DNA of 25,020 nucleotides from SZUA-87 sp041687805. GTDB lineage: Bacteria; Actinomycetota; Acidimicrobiia; Acidimicrobiales; Aldehydirespiratoraceae. The stretch is taken from the NCBI GenBank assembly GCA_041687805.1, contig JBDNJK010000033.1, positions 1 to 25,020 of the forward strand, written 5' to 3'. The position numbers and the translations under genes are program-made. Of this stretch, positions 1 through 6,856 are shown in pieces (the first letter of the stretch is position 1; each line of letters starts with the position of its first letter). The notes beneath the pieces were generated by a model, which was not told the origin of the DNA, ran no database searches, and was given only the letters and a program-made list of their open reading frames with translations.

Positions 1-431
1 CTAGTGCCGCCGGGGCTCGTTGCGCCCGGTTCGGTGGGGCCGCCGTGCCCGGGGTCGAGCACGACATCGACGTGGTCGATATAGGTGCCGTTGAAAATAT
101 CGGCTTCATTTGCGCACGGGGTCCACACCCGCCAACCACGACCGACACCGCCGAGCACGGGGAGTACCCACCCCGATTCGCTCACGACCACGCCATGGGT
201 TTGCCCATTGAGAGCAACGCCCCCGTCGTCGTACAGCAACGGCTCGGGCGGGGCCAGAGTCGTGGTGGTGGTTCTGGCCGTGGTTGTCGATGTTGTGGTG
301 GACGACGTGGCTGCGACCGAGGTCGACGTGACCACGGCCGCATTCACATCATCTGGTTTGCCGCCATCGGAACAGGCCGCGCTGAACAGGCTCAGCGCCA
401 CGACCCATACGGCGACACGTTTGTTGATCAG
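1..431 (-). CDS. N-acetylmuramoyl-L-alanine amidase, lipoprotein-type (partial; C-terminus off window)
   Basis: About 143 codons are visible; the rest lies beyond the left edge. The translation starts with a lipoprotein-like signal (INKRVAVWVVALSLFSAAC), with a Cys after a basic n-region and a hydrophobic core. A Ser/Thr-rich linker follows, then a short domain, then VDVVLDPGHGG. That last motif is the zinc-binding start of Amidase_3 (PF01520) enzymes, which cleave the bond between MurNAc and the stem peptide of peptidoglycan. The role is therefore probably cell-wall remodelling from the outer face of the membrane. An in-frame TGA lies upstream and no ATG, GTG or TTG precedes the signal peptide. 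The best start is a CTG at 431-429 that overlaps the sucD stop as CTGA; an internal GTG would cut the signal in half. The gene is probably co-transcribed with sucCD. The family call is good; the start is uncertain. Confidence 0.72.
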   Translation of the reverse strand, partial: MINKRVAVWVVALSLFSAACSDGGKPDDVNAAVVTSTSVAATSSTTTSTTTARTTTTTLAPPEPLLYDDGGVALNGQTHGVVVSESGWVLPVLGGVGRGWRVWTPCANEADIFNGTYIDHVDVVLDPGHGGPTEPGATSPGGT

Positions 432-1312
432 AGACCGGCCACGATCTCGGCCATCAGCTCACCGGCCTCGGTGGGGTTGTTGCCCACTCTCACACCGGCG
501 TCAGCCAAGACTTCCATCTTGGCGGCTGCGGTGCCCTTGCCGCCCGAAACGATTGCGCCAGCGTGGCCCATCTTCTTTCCGGCAGGCGCCGTGACACCAG
601 CGATGTAGCTCGACACCGGCTTGGTCATCTTGTTCTTGATGAAGTCGGCAGCCTCTTCCTCGGCTGATCCGCCAATCTCACCGATCATCATGACGGCCTT
701 GGTGTCGGGGTCGGCTTCGAAAGCGGCCAGACAATCGATGAACGAGGTGCCGGGCACGGGATCACCGCCGATTCCGACGCAGGTCGTGACGCCGATGTCC
801 TTTTGCTTGAGCTCGTAGAGAGCCTGGTAGGTGAGGGTTCCCGAGCGACTCACTATGCCCACCGGGCCGCCAGCCTTGGCGATGTGACCGGCAGTGATGC
901 CGATGTTGCACTTTCCGGGGCTGATGATGCCGGGGCAATTGGGGCCGAGTAGTTGCACGCCGGGGAAGTCGCGCTTCAGCTTGTTGAAGAACCACGCTTC
1001 GTCCTGGGCAGGCACGCCTTCTGTGATGGCCACGATCAACTCGATGCCACCCTCTGCTGCTTCCATCACCGCGCCCTTCACTCCGGCGGCCGGGATGAAA
1101 ATGCAGCTTGCGGTGGCACCGGTGGCGGCGACCGCTTCGGCCACGTTTGCGAAGATCGGCACGCCATTGACTTCGGTGCCGGCCTTCTTGGGGTTGGTGC
1201 CAGCCACGACCTGCGTGCCGTACTCCGCGTTGAGGCGGCCGTAGTAGCTGCCCTGAGAGCCGGTGAGGCCCTGATAGACGACCTTGGTGTTCTCGTCGAC
1301 AAAGATGCTCAT
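428..1312 (-). CDS. sucD: Succinate-CoA ligase (ADP-forming) subunit alpha
   Basis: This is the alpha subunit of succinyl-CoA synthetase, which interconverts succinyl-CoA and succinate with substrate-level phosphorylation in the TCA cycle. It pairs with SucC encoded just upstream. The 294 residues match the usual family length. Visible hallmarks are the N-terminal CoA-binding Rossmann segment (TGSQGSYYGRLNAEYGT), the ligase signature LLGPNCPGIISPGKCNIG near residues 121-138, SRSGTLTYQ near 155-163, and the phosphohistidine motif GHAGAIVSGGKG with His at about residue 250. The ATG at 1312 has an AAGGA-like ribosome-binding site 6 nt upstream. The sucC stop lies 27 nt before this start, so the two form an operon. 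The stop overlaps the proposed start of the downstream amidase gene. Confidence 0.98.
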   Translation of the reverse strand: MSIFVDENTKVVYQGLTGSQGSYYGRLNAEYGTQVVAGTNPKKAGTEVNGVPIFANVAEAVAATGATASCIFIPAAGVKGAVMEAAEGGIELIVAITEGVPAQDEAWFFNKLKRDFPGVQLLGPNCPGIISPGKCNIGITAGHIAKAGGPVGIVSRSGTLTYQALYELKQKDIGVTTCVGIGGDPVPGTSFIDCLAAFEADPDTKAVMMIGEIGGSAEEEAADFIKNKMTKPVSSYIAGVTAPAGKKMGHAGAIVSGGKGTAAAKMEVLADAGVRVGNNPTEAGELMAEIVAGL

Positions 1313-1339
1313 GTTGGTTCCTTGCTCCTCGTCGCTCGG

Positions 1340-2479
1340 TTACTTCGCCAACTCGACCGCACGACGGGCGGCGCTGAGCATGGTGTCTTCCATCATCAGG
1401 CCATCTCCGACCTTGGGTTCGAGAATTCGGCGACCCTCATCGGCGTTGGTGCCGTCGAGTCGGATCACGATCGGTGAGTCGATTTTGACGCGCTTCATGG
1501 CCTCGATGATTCCCTCAGCGACCATGTCGCCACGTGTGATCCCCCCGAAGATGTTGATGAAGATCGACTTCACCGACGGGTCGTTGTTGATGACCTGCAG
1601 GGCAGCCGACATCACGTCGGCGTTGGCGCCACCCCCGATATCGAGGAAGTTGGCAGCGTTGCCGCCTGCCTGATTGACCACATCGACGGTGCTCATGGCC
1701 AGACCGGCACCATTGGCAATTACTCCTACGGTGCCTTCTAGACCCACGTACTGCAGACCATGAGAGTGGGCTGCGGCCTCACGCTCGTCACGCACCTGAG
1801 TGGCGTCGTATTGGTCGTAGTCGGGGTGGCGATATTCGCTGTTGCCATCGAGTGTGACCTTGGCATCGAGCACGTGCACGTTGCCCTGTTGGGTGAGGAT
1901 CAGCGGGTTGATCTCGACCAAGTCGGCATCACCGTCGACGTAGGCGGTGTAGAGCTTCTGGAGAATATCGACCGTACCTTCAACTGCGGCGGCGGGTAGT
2001 TCAGCAGCGGCAACCCAATCGCGGCATGCCTCTTCGGTGAGCCCATCGACAGGATCGACCCAGACCTTGGCTATGGCATCGGGGTTTTCGACGGCGACAG
2101 TCTCGATTTCGACACCGCCCTCCTTCGACAACATTCCGAGGTGCTTCTTGGCCGAACGGTCGAGGGTGAAGCTGGCGTAGTACTCCTCGGCTATGTCGGA
2201 GGCCTTCTCGATGAGAAGGCGCTTGACGACATGGCCCTTGATATCGAGCCCGAGGATGTTGCCGGCGTGCTCTCGAACTGAGTCGATATCGGCGGCGAAC
2301 TTCACGCCGCCTGCCTTGCCACGCCCTCCGGTGAGGACCTGGGCCTTCACCATCACCGGCGTGCCAAGGCGTTGGGCCGCAGCCACTGCCTCCTCAACGG
2401 TGAGAGCAACTTCGCCGGGCGAAACCGGCATTCCATATCGGGCGAAAAACTCTTTGCCCTGATGTTCGAACAGATCCAC
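1340..2479 (-). CDS. sucC: Succinate-CoA ligase (ADP-forming) subunit beta
   Basis: This is the beta subunit of succinyl-CoA synthetase, carrying the ATP-grasp domain that binds nucleotide. The sequence begins VDLFEHQGKEFFARYGMPV, the standard SucC N-terminus. It includes the ATP-grasp segments VMVKAQVLTGGRGKAGGVK and VEINPL, and the C-terminal NIFGGITRGDMVAEGI region that contacts the alpha subunit. The reading frame stays open to 2536, but I choose the GTG at 2479. It has a clean GGAGG 8 nt upstream and the family's N-terminal sequence starts there. This gives 379 residues, close to the family norm. It is the first gene of the sucC-sucD unit, transcribed divergently from the gene at 2606. 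Confidence 0.97.
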   Translation of the reverse strand: MDLFEHQGKEFFARYGMPVSPGEVALTVEEAVAAAQRLGTPVMVKAQVLTGGRGKAGGVKFAADIDSVREHAGNILGLDIKGHVVKRLLIEKASDIAEEYYASFTLDRSAKKHLGMLSKEGGVEIETVAVENPDAIAKVWVDPVDGLTEEACRDWVAAAELPAAAVEGTVDILQKLYTAYVDGDADLVEINPLILTQQGNVHVLDAKVTLDGNSEYRHPDYDQYDATQVRDEREAAAHSHGLQYVGLEGTVGVIANGAGLAMSTVDVVNQAGGNAANFLDIGGGANADVMSAALQVINNDPSVKSIFINIFGGITRGDMVAEGIIEAMKRVKIDSPIVIRLDGTNADEGRRILEPKVGDGLMMEDTMLSAARRAVELAK

Positions 2480-2487
2480 CGGTATAG

Positions 2488-2492
2488 CCTCC
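2488..2492 (-). promoter_or_regulatory. Ribosome-binding site fixing the sucC GTG start
   Basis: On the minus strand GGAGG is followed after 8 nt by GTG GAT CTG TTC, which reads VDLF. It decides the GTG at 2479 over longer in-frame alternatives. Confidence 0.8.
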
Positions 2493-2538
2493 AGGCTCGA
2501 TTTCGCGGGGAACAGAGCGAACGCGGGCCAAAGCAACG

Positions 2539-2556
2539 GCCTGCGTGCACGCAGGC
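2539..2556. promoter_or_regulatory. Perfect 18-bp palindrome in a divergent promoter region (candidate operator)
   Basis: GCCTGCGTGCACGCAGGC equals its own reverse complement over all 18 bases. It sits in the 126-bp space between the divergent starts of sucC (2479) and the membrane-protein gene (2606), about 60 nt upstream of sucC and 50 nt upstream of the plus-strand start. Fully dyadic sites with no loop in such positions are commonly bound by dimeric repressors. Which protein binds it is unknown, and function is inferred only from symmetry and position. Confidence 0.5.
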
Positions 2557-2605
2557 GATACTAGGCACCCCGAACGCCCTAAACCTACATCCGAGGGAGA
2601 TCCGA

Positions 2606-3118
2606 ATGCCCGTCGCACGGGGACCACACATCAACGCTAGAAGCGCCGTCATCGTGGGCGTGGCAGGTGTTGTCATAGCGCTGCTGATGGGGGGTGCCAT
2701 CATCTGGCTGGCCGGGTCGGGCAACAATGTCAGGATCCAGATCGGCGACACCGATTTCGATGCCGGCTCGGCATTCAAGCAGTCAGACGAGATTGCTGCC
2801 AACGGCCCGTTGCTGTTCTCTGATGTTGGCGGCGGCCGGCGAGACATCATCCTCAATCACCTTGGCGATGACCCCAAATCCGGTTGGTATTCCTTCGAGG
2901 CCAGACCAGCGGATCAGCCACGCGACTGCTTTTTCAGTTGGGACGCAACCGCCGCGATGTTCGTGCTCACCACCACCAAGGATTCGATCAGGTGCTCTGA
3001 TGTTGCGGTTGATGCAACCGGCGACGGCGTATCGCAGTTCCCGGTGATCGTCGACGACAACGGCTCGGTTCGAGTCGACATCAACCTTCTCTCACAAAAG
3101 CAACAGGAGACCCCATGA
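2606..3118 (+). CDS. Membrane-anchored protein of unknown function
   Basis: A 170-residue protein with one N-terminal membrane segment (about residues 12-34, SAVIVGVAGVVIALLMGGAIIWLAG) followed by a domain expected to lie outside the membrane. The outer domain contains two cysteines (RDCFFSWD and IRCSDV) and a C-terminal strand-rich segment ending FPVIVDDNGSVRVDINLL. That layout is somewhat reminiscent of a degenerate Rieske-like or small beta fold, but no metal ligands are evident and I do not assign a function. The reading frame is open further upstream, but the ATG at 2606 follows a GAGGGA ribosome-binding site at 2593-2598 and precedes the signal-anchor. The stop overlaps the start of the AlaX gene as ATGA, so the two are translationally coupled. 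Confidence 0.85.
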   Translation: MPVARGPHINARSAVIVGVAGVVIALLMGGAIIWLAGSGNNVRIQIGDTDFDAGSAFKQSDEIAANGPLLFSDVGGGRRDIILNHLGDDPKSGWYSFEARPADQPRDCFFSWDATAAMFVLTTTKDSIRCSDVAVDATGDGVSQFPVIVDDNGSVRVDINLLSQKQQETP

Positions 3119-3837
3119 CAACCACTGATCGTCTCTACATGCGCGACGCACAACTGCAGAATTTCGAGGCAACCGTTGTGGATGTAGACGCAGAGGGTCG
3201 AGTCGCTCTCGATGTCAGCGCGTTCTACCCGACCGGAGGCGGTCAGCCCCACGACACCGGCACGATTTCCTGGGACGGATTTGTCGCAGACGTGACCGAC
3301 GTCTCTGGTCGCGGTCCTCTCGTCTGGCACACGATCGGCGAACGCCTCCCAGCAGTGGGAACGTCAGTCAAGTGTGAGATCGACTGGCAGCGCCGCCACC
3401 AACTCATGCGAGCCCACACGGCACTCCACATCCTCTGTGGTGTCATCTGGAATGAGTGGGGCAAGCCGGTCACCGGCGGAAACATGGAGCCGCTCTCGGC
3501 TCGGATGGACTTCGAGTTCGACCCACTGCCCGAGGGATTCGCCACACGAGTCACCGACCTCGTCAATGCCGAGATTGCCGCAGCACGCCCCATTGAGGTG
3601 TCGTTCCTGCCGCGAGAAACCGCAGTTGTCGACGCCGACCTCATACGCACCAAGATCAATCTCGTACCCGAATCGGTCAGCGAGATTCGAGTGGTCGACA
3701 TCGTCGGCCTCGACAAACAGGCCGACGGCGGCACCCACGTGATGTCGACCTCAGAGGTCGGTCGGTTCGAGGTGGTGAAGACCCAGTCGAAAGGCAAGGG
3801 CAACAAGCGGTTGCGAATTCAGATTCACGATTCCTGA
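3115..3837 (+). CDS. Alanyl-tRNA editing protein, AlaX type
   Basis: A 240-residue free-standing homologue of the alanyl-tRNA synthetase editing domain. The family hydrolyses mischarged Ser-tRNA(Ala) or Gly-tRNA(Ala) in the cytosol. Visible motifs are FYPTGGGQPHDTG (about 38-50), typical of the AlaX-M N-terminal beta-barrel, the zinc-ligand pair HTALH (101-105), and the second metal motif region QADGGTHV (202-209). In canonical AlaRS and AlaX the residue before GGTH is a zinc-binding Cys; here it is Asp204. Whether this is a subfamily trait or a change in metal chemistry cannot be settled here. The start at 3115 overlaps the upstream stop (ATGA) and has AGGAGA 4 nt upstream. The 3' end carries a 17-bp tandem duplication that includes the stop codon. 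Confidence 0.93.
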   Translation: MTTTDRLYMRDAQLQNFEATVVDVDAEGRVALDVSAFYPTGGGQPHDTGTISWDGFVADVTDVSGRGPLVWHTIGERLPAVGTSVKCEIDWQRRHQLMRAHTALHILCGVIWNEWGKPVTGGNMEPLSARMDFEFDPLPEGFATRVTDLVNAEIAAARPIEVSFLPRETAVVDADLIRTKINLVPESVSEIRVVDIVGLDKQADGGTHVMSTSEVGRFEVVKTQSKGKGNKRLRIQIHDS

Positions 3838-3860
3838 ACGGCCACGATTCCTGAACGGCC
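3827..3860. repeat. 17-bp perfect tandem duplication across the alaX stop codon
   Basis: The unit ACGATTCCTGAACGGCC occurs at 3827-3843 and again at 3844-3860, followed by the first five bases of a third copy. The first copy contains the stop codon of the AlaX gene (TGA, 3835-3837). The CTGAACGGCC part of each copy is complementary to GGCC-T-GTTCAG at 3869-3879. The duplication therefore provides two alternative left arms for the convergent terminator hairpin. Confidence 0.9.
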
Positions 3861-3889
3861 ACGATCCAGGCCTGTTCAGACCTTTTCGA
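3851..3889. terminator. Intrinsic terminator-like hairpin between convergent alaX and pcrA
   Basis: CTGAACGGCC (3851-3860), an 8-nt loop, then GGCC-T-GTTCAG (3869-3879) gives a 10-bp stem with one bulged T. On the plus strand a short CCTTTT run follows, fitting termination of the AlaX transcript. The right arm overlaps the TGA of pcrA (3876-3878), so the structure may also stop pcrA transcripts, though no U-run follows on that strand. Confidence 0.6.
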
Positions 3890-6134
3890 GCGGAGCCCAC
3901 GACAAGAGCAGGTGCTTCTCACCGACCCCCGGGAAGTTGATGCGGGCTTGGGCGTCTTCGCCGGTGCCGTTGATGTCGAGCACTACACCTTCACCGAACG
4001 TGGCGTGCCTCACGTCGTCGCCCACCCTCAAGCCGAGATTTTGCGCACCCGACGGCGAGGGGCGGTTGGCGCTTCTCACCGCCGACTCGACGATGCGTCG
4101 GCGCCCCGCTCCAGGAGCCGTGCGCTCAGATCTGGCAGCGCCACGATCATGGCGCGACCGCAACATGCCGGTGCCACCAACCTCGTCGATCAACTCTGAC
4201 GGGATCTCTTCGATGAAACGACTCGGCGGGTTGTATTGAGTGATCCCGTGGAGCATCCGGCTCCAAGCGCTGGTGAGCACCAGACGCTTCTCGGCTCTCG
4301 TGATTCCGACGTAGGCAAGCCGACGCTCTTCCTCAAGCTCGTCGGGGTCGCCGAGCGAACGGATATGGGGGAACACGCCGTCCTCCATGCCCACGATGAA
4401 CACCACCGGGAATTCGAGTCCTTTGGCGGCGTGGAGAGTCATGAGAGTGACTGTGGACTCGGAGTCGTCGAGGTCGTCGGTGTCGCTCAGGAGAGCAACA
4501 TGCTCAAGGAACTCATCGATGGCCGCTGAATTGTCGTCGGACACTGATTCGGATTCGCGGGCCATGCCCACTAGTTCCGACAAGTTGTCCCGCCGGCCAT
4601 CGGCCTCCACTCCCCCGATGTCGTTGAGCTCGTCGATGTATCCCGAACTTTGGAGGATCTGCTCAAGTAGAGATGCCGGGCCCAGTTGGAGCTCTCGAAT
4701 CTGATCGGTGATCTCCAGGAATCGAGTTATCCCCGAGCAAGCACGGCCCGACACCCCGGCCTCCTCGAACTGACGTAAACCCTCATGGAACGTGACGCCA
4801 TTGGCCAACGCCCATTGGTCGATTCGGGCAATGGATGAGTCGCCAACCCCACGCTTGGGGACGTTGACCACACGCTTCAGACTGACCTCGTCGGATGGAT
4901 TGATGACCGAGCGCATATAAGCGATCGCGTCGCGGATCTCGCGTCGATCATAGAATCGGGTGCCACCCACCACCTTGTAGGGGATGCCGACCCGCATGAG
5001 GAATTCCTCGAGCACACGCGACTGGCTGTTGGTGCGATAGAACACCGCCATCTCGCTCCACAGCATCTGGTGTTCGTCATGGAGGCGAACCATCTCAGAC
5101 GCTACGTAGCGAGACTCATCGGACTCGTCCTCTGCGTTGTAACGAACAATGGTGTCGCCGGTGCCTTGATCGGTCCAGAGATTCTTGACATTGCGGCCGA
5201 AATTCTTGGAGATCACCGAGTTGGCGGCGTCGAGAATGTTTTGCGTGGAGCGGTAGTTCTGTTCGAGCAGCACCACGGTGACATCGGGGAATGCATCCTC
5301 GAATTCGAGAATGTTGCGGATGTCGGCGCCCCTGAATCGATAGACAGATTGGTCGCTGTCTCCGACCACGGTGATCTGTCGGTGTTGTTCGGCCAGCATC
5401 AGCACCAGCTCGTTCTGGACGAGGTTGGTGTCTTGATATTCGTCGACGAGAACGTTGGAGAACCGGCGCCGCCAATGCTCGAGCACCTCAGGGTGAGAGC
5501 GAAACAACACCACGGTGTTCATCAACAGATCGTCGAAATCCATCGCTCCAGCCGACAAGAGACGTCGCTGGTATTCGCTATAGATGTCGGCGATACGCCT
5601 CTCGAATATCTGGCTGGCCGCATCGGTGTAGGACGCCACCGACACGTTGTCGTTCTTGGCCGCCGAGATGGACGCATGTATTGCCCGCGGGGCGAAGCGT
5701 TTGGTGTCGAGCCCAAGATCACGTATGACATAGCCGACCAGCCGCACCGCATCGGCTTGGTCGTAGATCGAGAACCCCGATGGGTAGCCGAGTAGTTGAG
5801 CATCGCGGCGCAACATGCGCACGCATGCCGAATGGAAAGTCGACACCCACATCTTCTCGGCCACCGGCCCAACGAGGGCTGCCACACGAGACTTCATCTC
5901 GTTGGCGGCCTTATTGGTGAAGGTGATGGCGAGAATCTCGAATGGCGAAACGCCTCGCTCGGCGATCAGGTAGGCGATCCGGTGGGTGAGAACTCGCGTC
6001 TTGCCGGAGCCCGCTCCTGCTATGACGAGCAGCGGGCCGCCGGTGTGGGTGACGGCATCGAGTTGAGACGGGTTGAGGCCGCCGAGCAGAGGAGATTCAG
6101 ACACTCGAGTCACCTTATCGACCGACAGCGACAT
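3876..6134 (-). CDS. pcrA: ATP-dependent DNA helicase, PcrA/UvrD family
   Basis: An SF1A 3'-5' DNA helicase that works in nucleotide excision repair, replication restart and removal of RecA filaments. Over 752 residues the motifs appear in order: Walker A GAGSGKT (40-46), motif Ia TFTNKAANEM (71-80), motif II DEYQDTN (231-237), motif III VGDSDQSVYRFRGAD (257-271), QNYRSTQNIL, and TLHAAKGLEFPVVF toward the C-terminus. The last ~50 residues (VGDDVRHATFGEGVVLDI...) match the Tudor-like C-terminal domain of PcrA that contacts RNA polymerase. No strong ribosome-binding site precedes the ATG at 6134; in-frame GTG codons shortly downstream are alternatives. The start lies 14 nt after the response-regulator stop, so it is probably the last gene of the pstB-phoU/kinase-regulator transcript. 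Confidence 0.96.
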   Translation of the reverse strand: MSLSVDKVTRVSESPLLGGLNPSQLDAVTHTGGPLLVIAGAGSGKTRVLTHRIAYLIAERGVSPFEILAITFTNKAANEMKSRVAALVGPVAEKMWVSTFHSACVRMLRRDAQLLGYPSGFSIYDQADAVRLVGYVIRDLGLDTKRFAPRAIHASISAAKNDNVSVASYTDAASQIFERRIADIYSEYQRRLLSAGAMDFDDLLMNTVVLFRSHPEVLEHWRRRFSNVLVDEYQDTNLVQNELVLMLAEQHRQITVVGDSDQSVYRFRGADIRNILEFEDAFPDVTVVLLEQNYRSTQNILDAANSVISKNFGRNVKNLWTDQGTGDTIVRYNAEDESDESRYVASEMVRLHDEHQMLWSEMAVFYRTNSQSRVLEEFLMRVGIPYKVVGGTRFYDRREIRDAIAYMRSVINPSDEVSLKRVVNVPKRGVGDSSIARIDQWALANGVTFHEGLRQFEEAGVSGRACSGITRFLEITDQIRELQLGPASLLEQILQSSGYIDELNDIGGVEADGRRDNLSELVGMARESESVSDDNSAAIDEFLEHVALLSDTDDLDDSESTVTLMTLHAAKGLEFPVVFIVGMEDGVFPHIRSLGDPDELEEERRLAYVGITRAEKRLVLTSAWSRMLHGITQYNPPSRFIEEIPSELIDEVGGTGMLRSRHDRGAARSERTAPGAGRRRIVESAVRSANRPSPSGAQNLGLRVGDDVRHATFGEGVVLDINGTGEDAQARINFPGVGEKHLLLSWAPLEKV

Positions 6135-6148
6135 GGCCCGGCGAACTG

Positions 6149-6856
6149 CTACTTGCCCACTGCCACCATTTTGTACCCCAACCCTCGGACCGTGATGATC
6201 CGACTTGGGTGTGCGGCATCAACTTCGATCTTGGACCGCAAGCGCTTCACATGCACATCGAGCGTCTTGGTGTCGCCGACGTAGTCGTAGCCCCACACCC
6301 GCTCGATCAGCGTGTCGCGTGTGACGACGATTCCGACGTTTTCCATCAGGAGTTCCAGAAGCTGGAACTCTTTCAGCGGCATGTGGACTTCATCGCCGTG
6401 GACCATGACCTCATGGCGTTCGTGGTCAAGCACGAGGCCGTCGACACTCAATTGGTCGTGAACGCCGCCACCGGTCGATGACGCGGGCACCGCCCGACGC
6501 AGCACCGTTCGCATCCGGGCCACCAACTCCCTCACTCGGTACGGCTTGGCTACATAGTCGTCGGCGCCCACTTCGAGAGCCACAACCGCGTCGATCTCCT
6601 CGTTGCGTGCCGACACCATGATCACCGGGGTTGAGCCCGCAGCACGGATTTTCCGACAGACATCAATACCCGACATCCTGGGCAACATCACGTCGAGCAG
6701 AACGAGATCGGGCGACACCGACCTGAACAGCTTGAGTGCTTCTTCACCGTCAGCCGCAAGATGCACGGCGAAACCCTCATTTCTGAGCGCCTGGCGCAGG
6801 CCTTCGCGAAACGACAGTTCGTCGTCGACGACCAGAACGGACAGCAAGTCGGCCAC
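6149..6856 (-). CDS. OmpR/PhoB-family response regulator, RegX3-like
   Basis: A 235-residue two-component response regulator. The receiver domain (about 5-118) has acidic pocket Asp11/Asp12, phospho-acceptor Asp55 (LVLLDVMLPR), Ser82 in VSA and Lys104 in the AKP motif. A winged-helix DNA-binding domain follows (about 135-235), with the recognition-helix region DTKTLDVHVKRLRSKIE and the terminal wing VRGLGYKM. Overall it resembles actinobacterial RegX3, the phosphate-starvation regulator, and its neighbours (pstB, PhoU/kinase) fit that role. The start is a GTG at 6856 that shares a base with the TAG stop of the kinase gene, so the pair is translationally coupled. It is the likely binder of the PHO-box units at 9194-9237 (inference). 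Confidence 0.93.
   Translation of the reverse strand: MADLLSVLVVDDELSFREGLRQALRNEGFAVHLAADGEEALKLFRSVSPDLVLLDVMLPRMSGIDVCRKIRAAGSTPVIMVSARNEEIDAVVALEVGADDYVAKPYRVRELVARMRTVLRRAVPASSTGGGVHDQLSVDGLVLDHERHEVMVHGDEVHMPLKEFQLLELLMENVGIVVTRDTLIERVWGYDYVGDTKTLDVHVKRLRSKIEVDAAHPSRIITVRGLGYKMVAVGK

Noticed and set aside
5070..5795. A 241-codon plus-strand frame opposite pcrA
   Set aside because: It is antisense to conserved helicase motifs and has no recognisable domain, so it is a codon-composition shadow.
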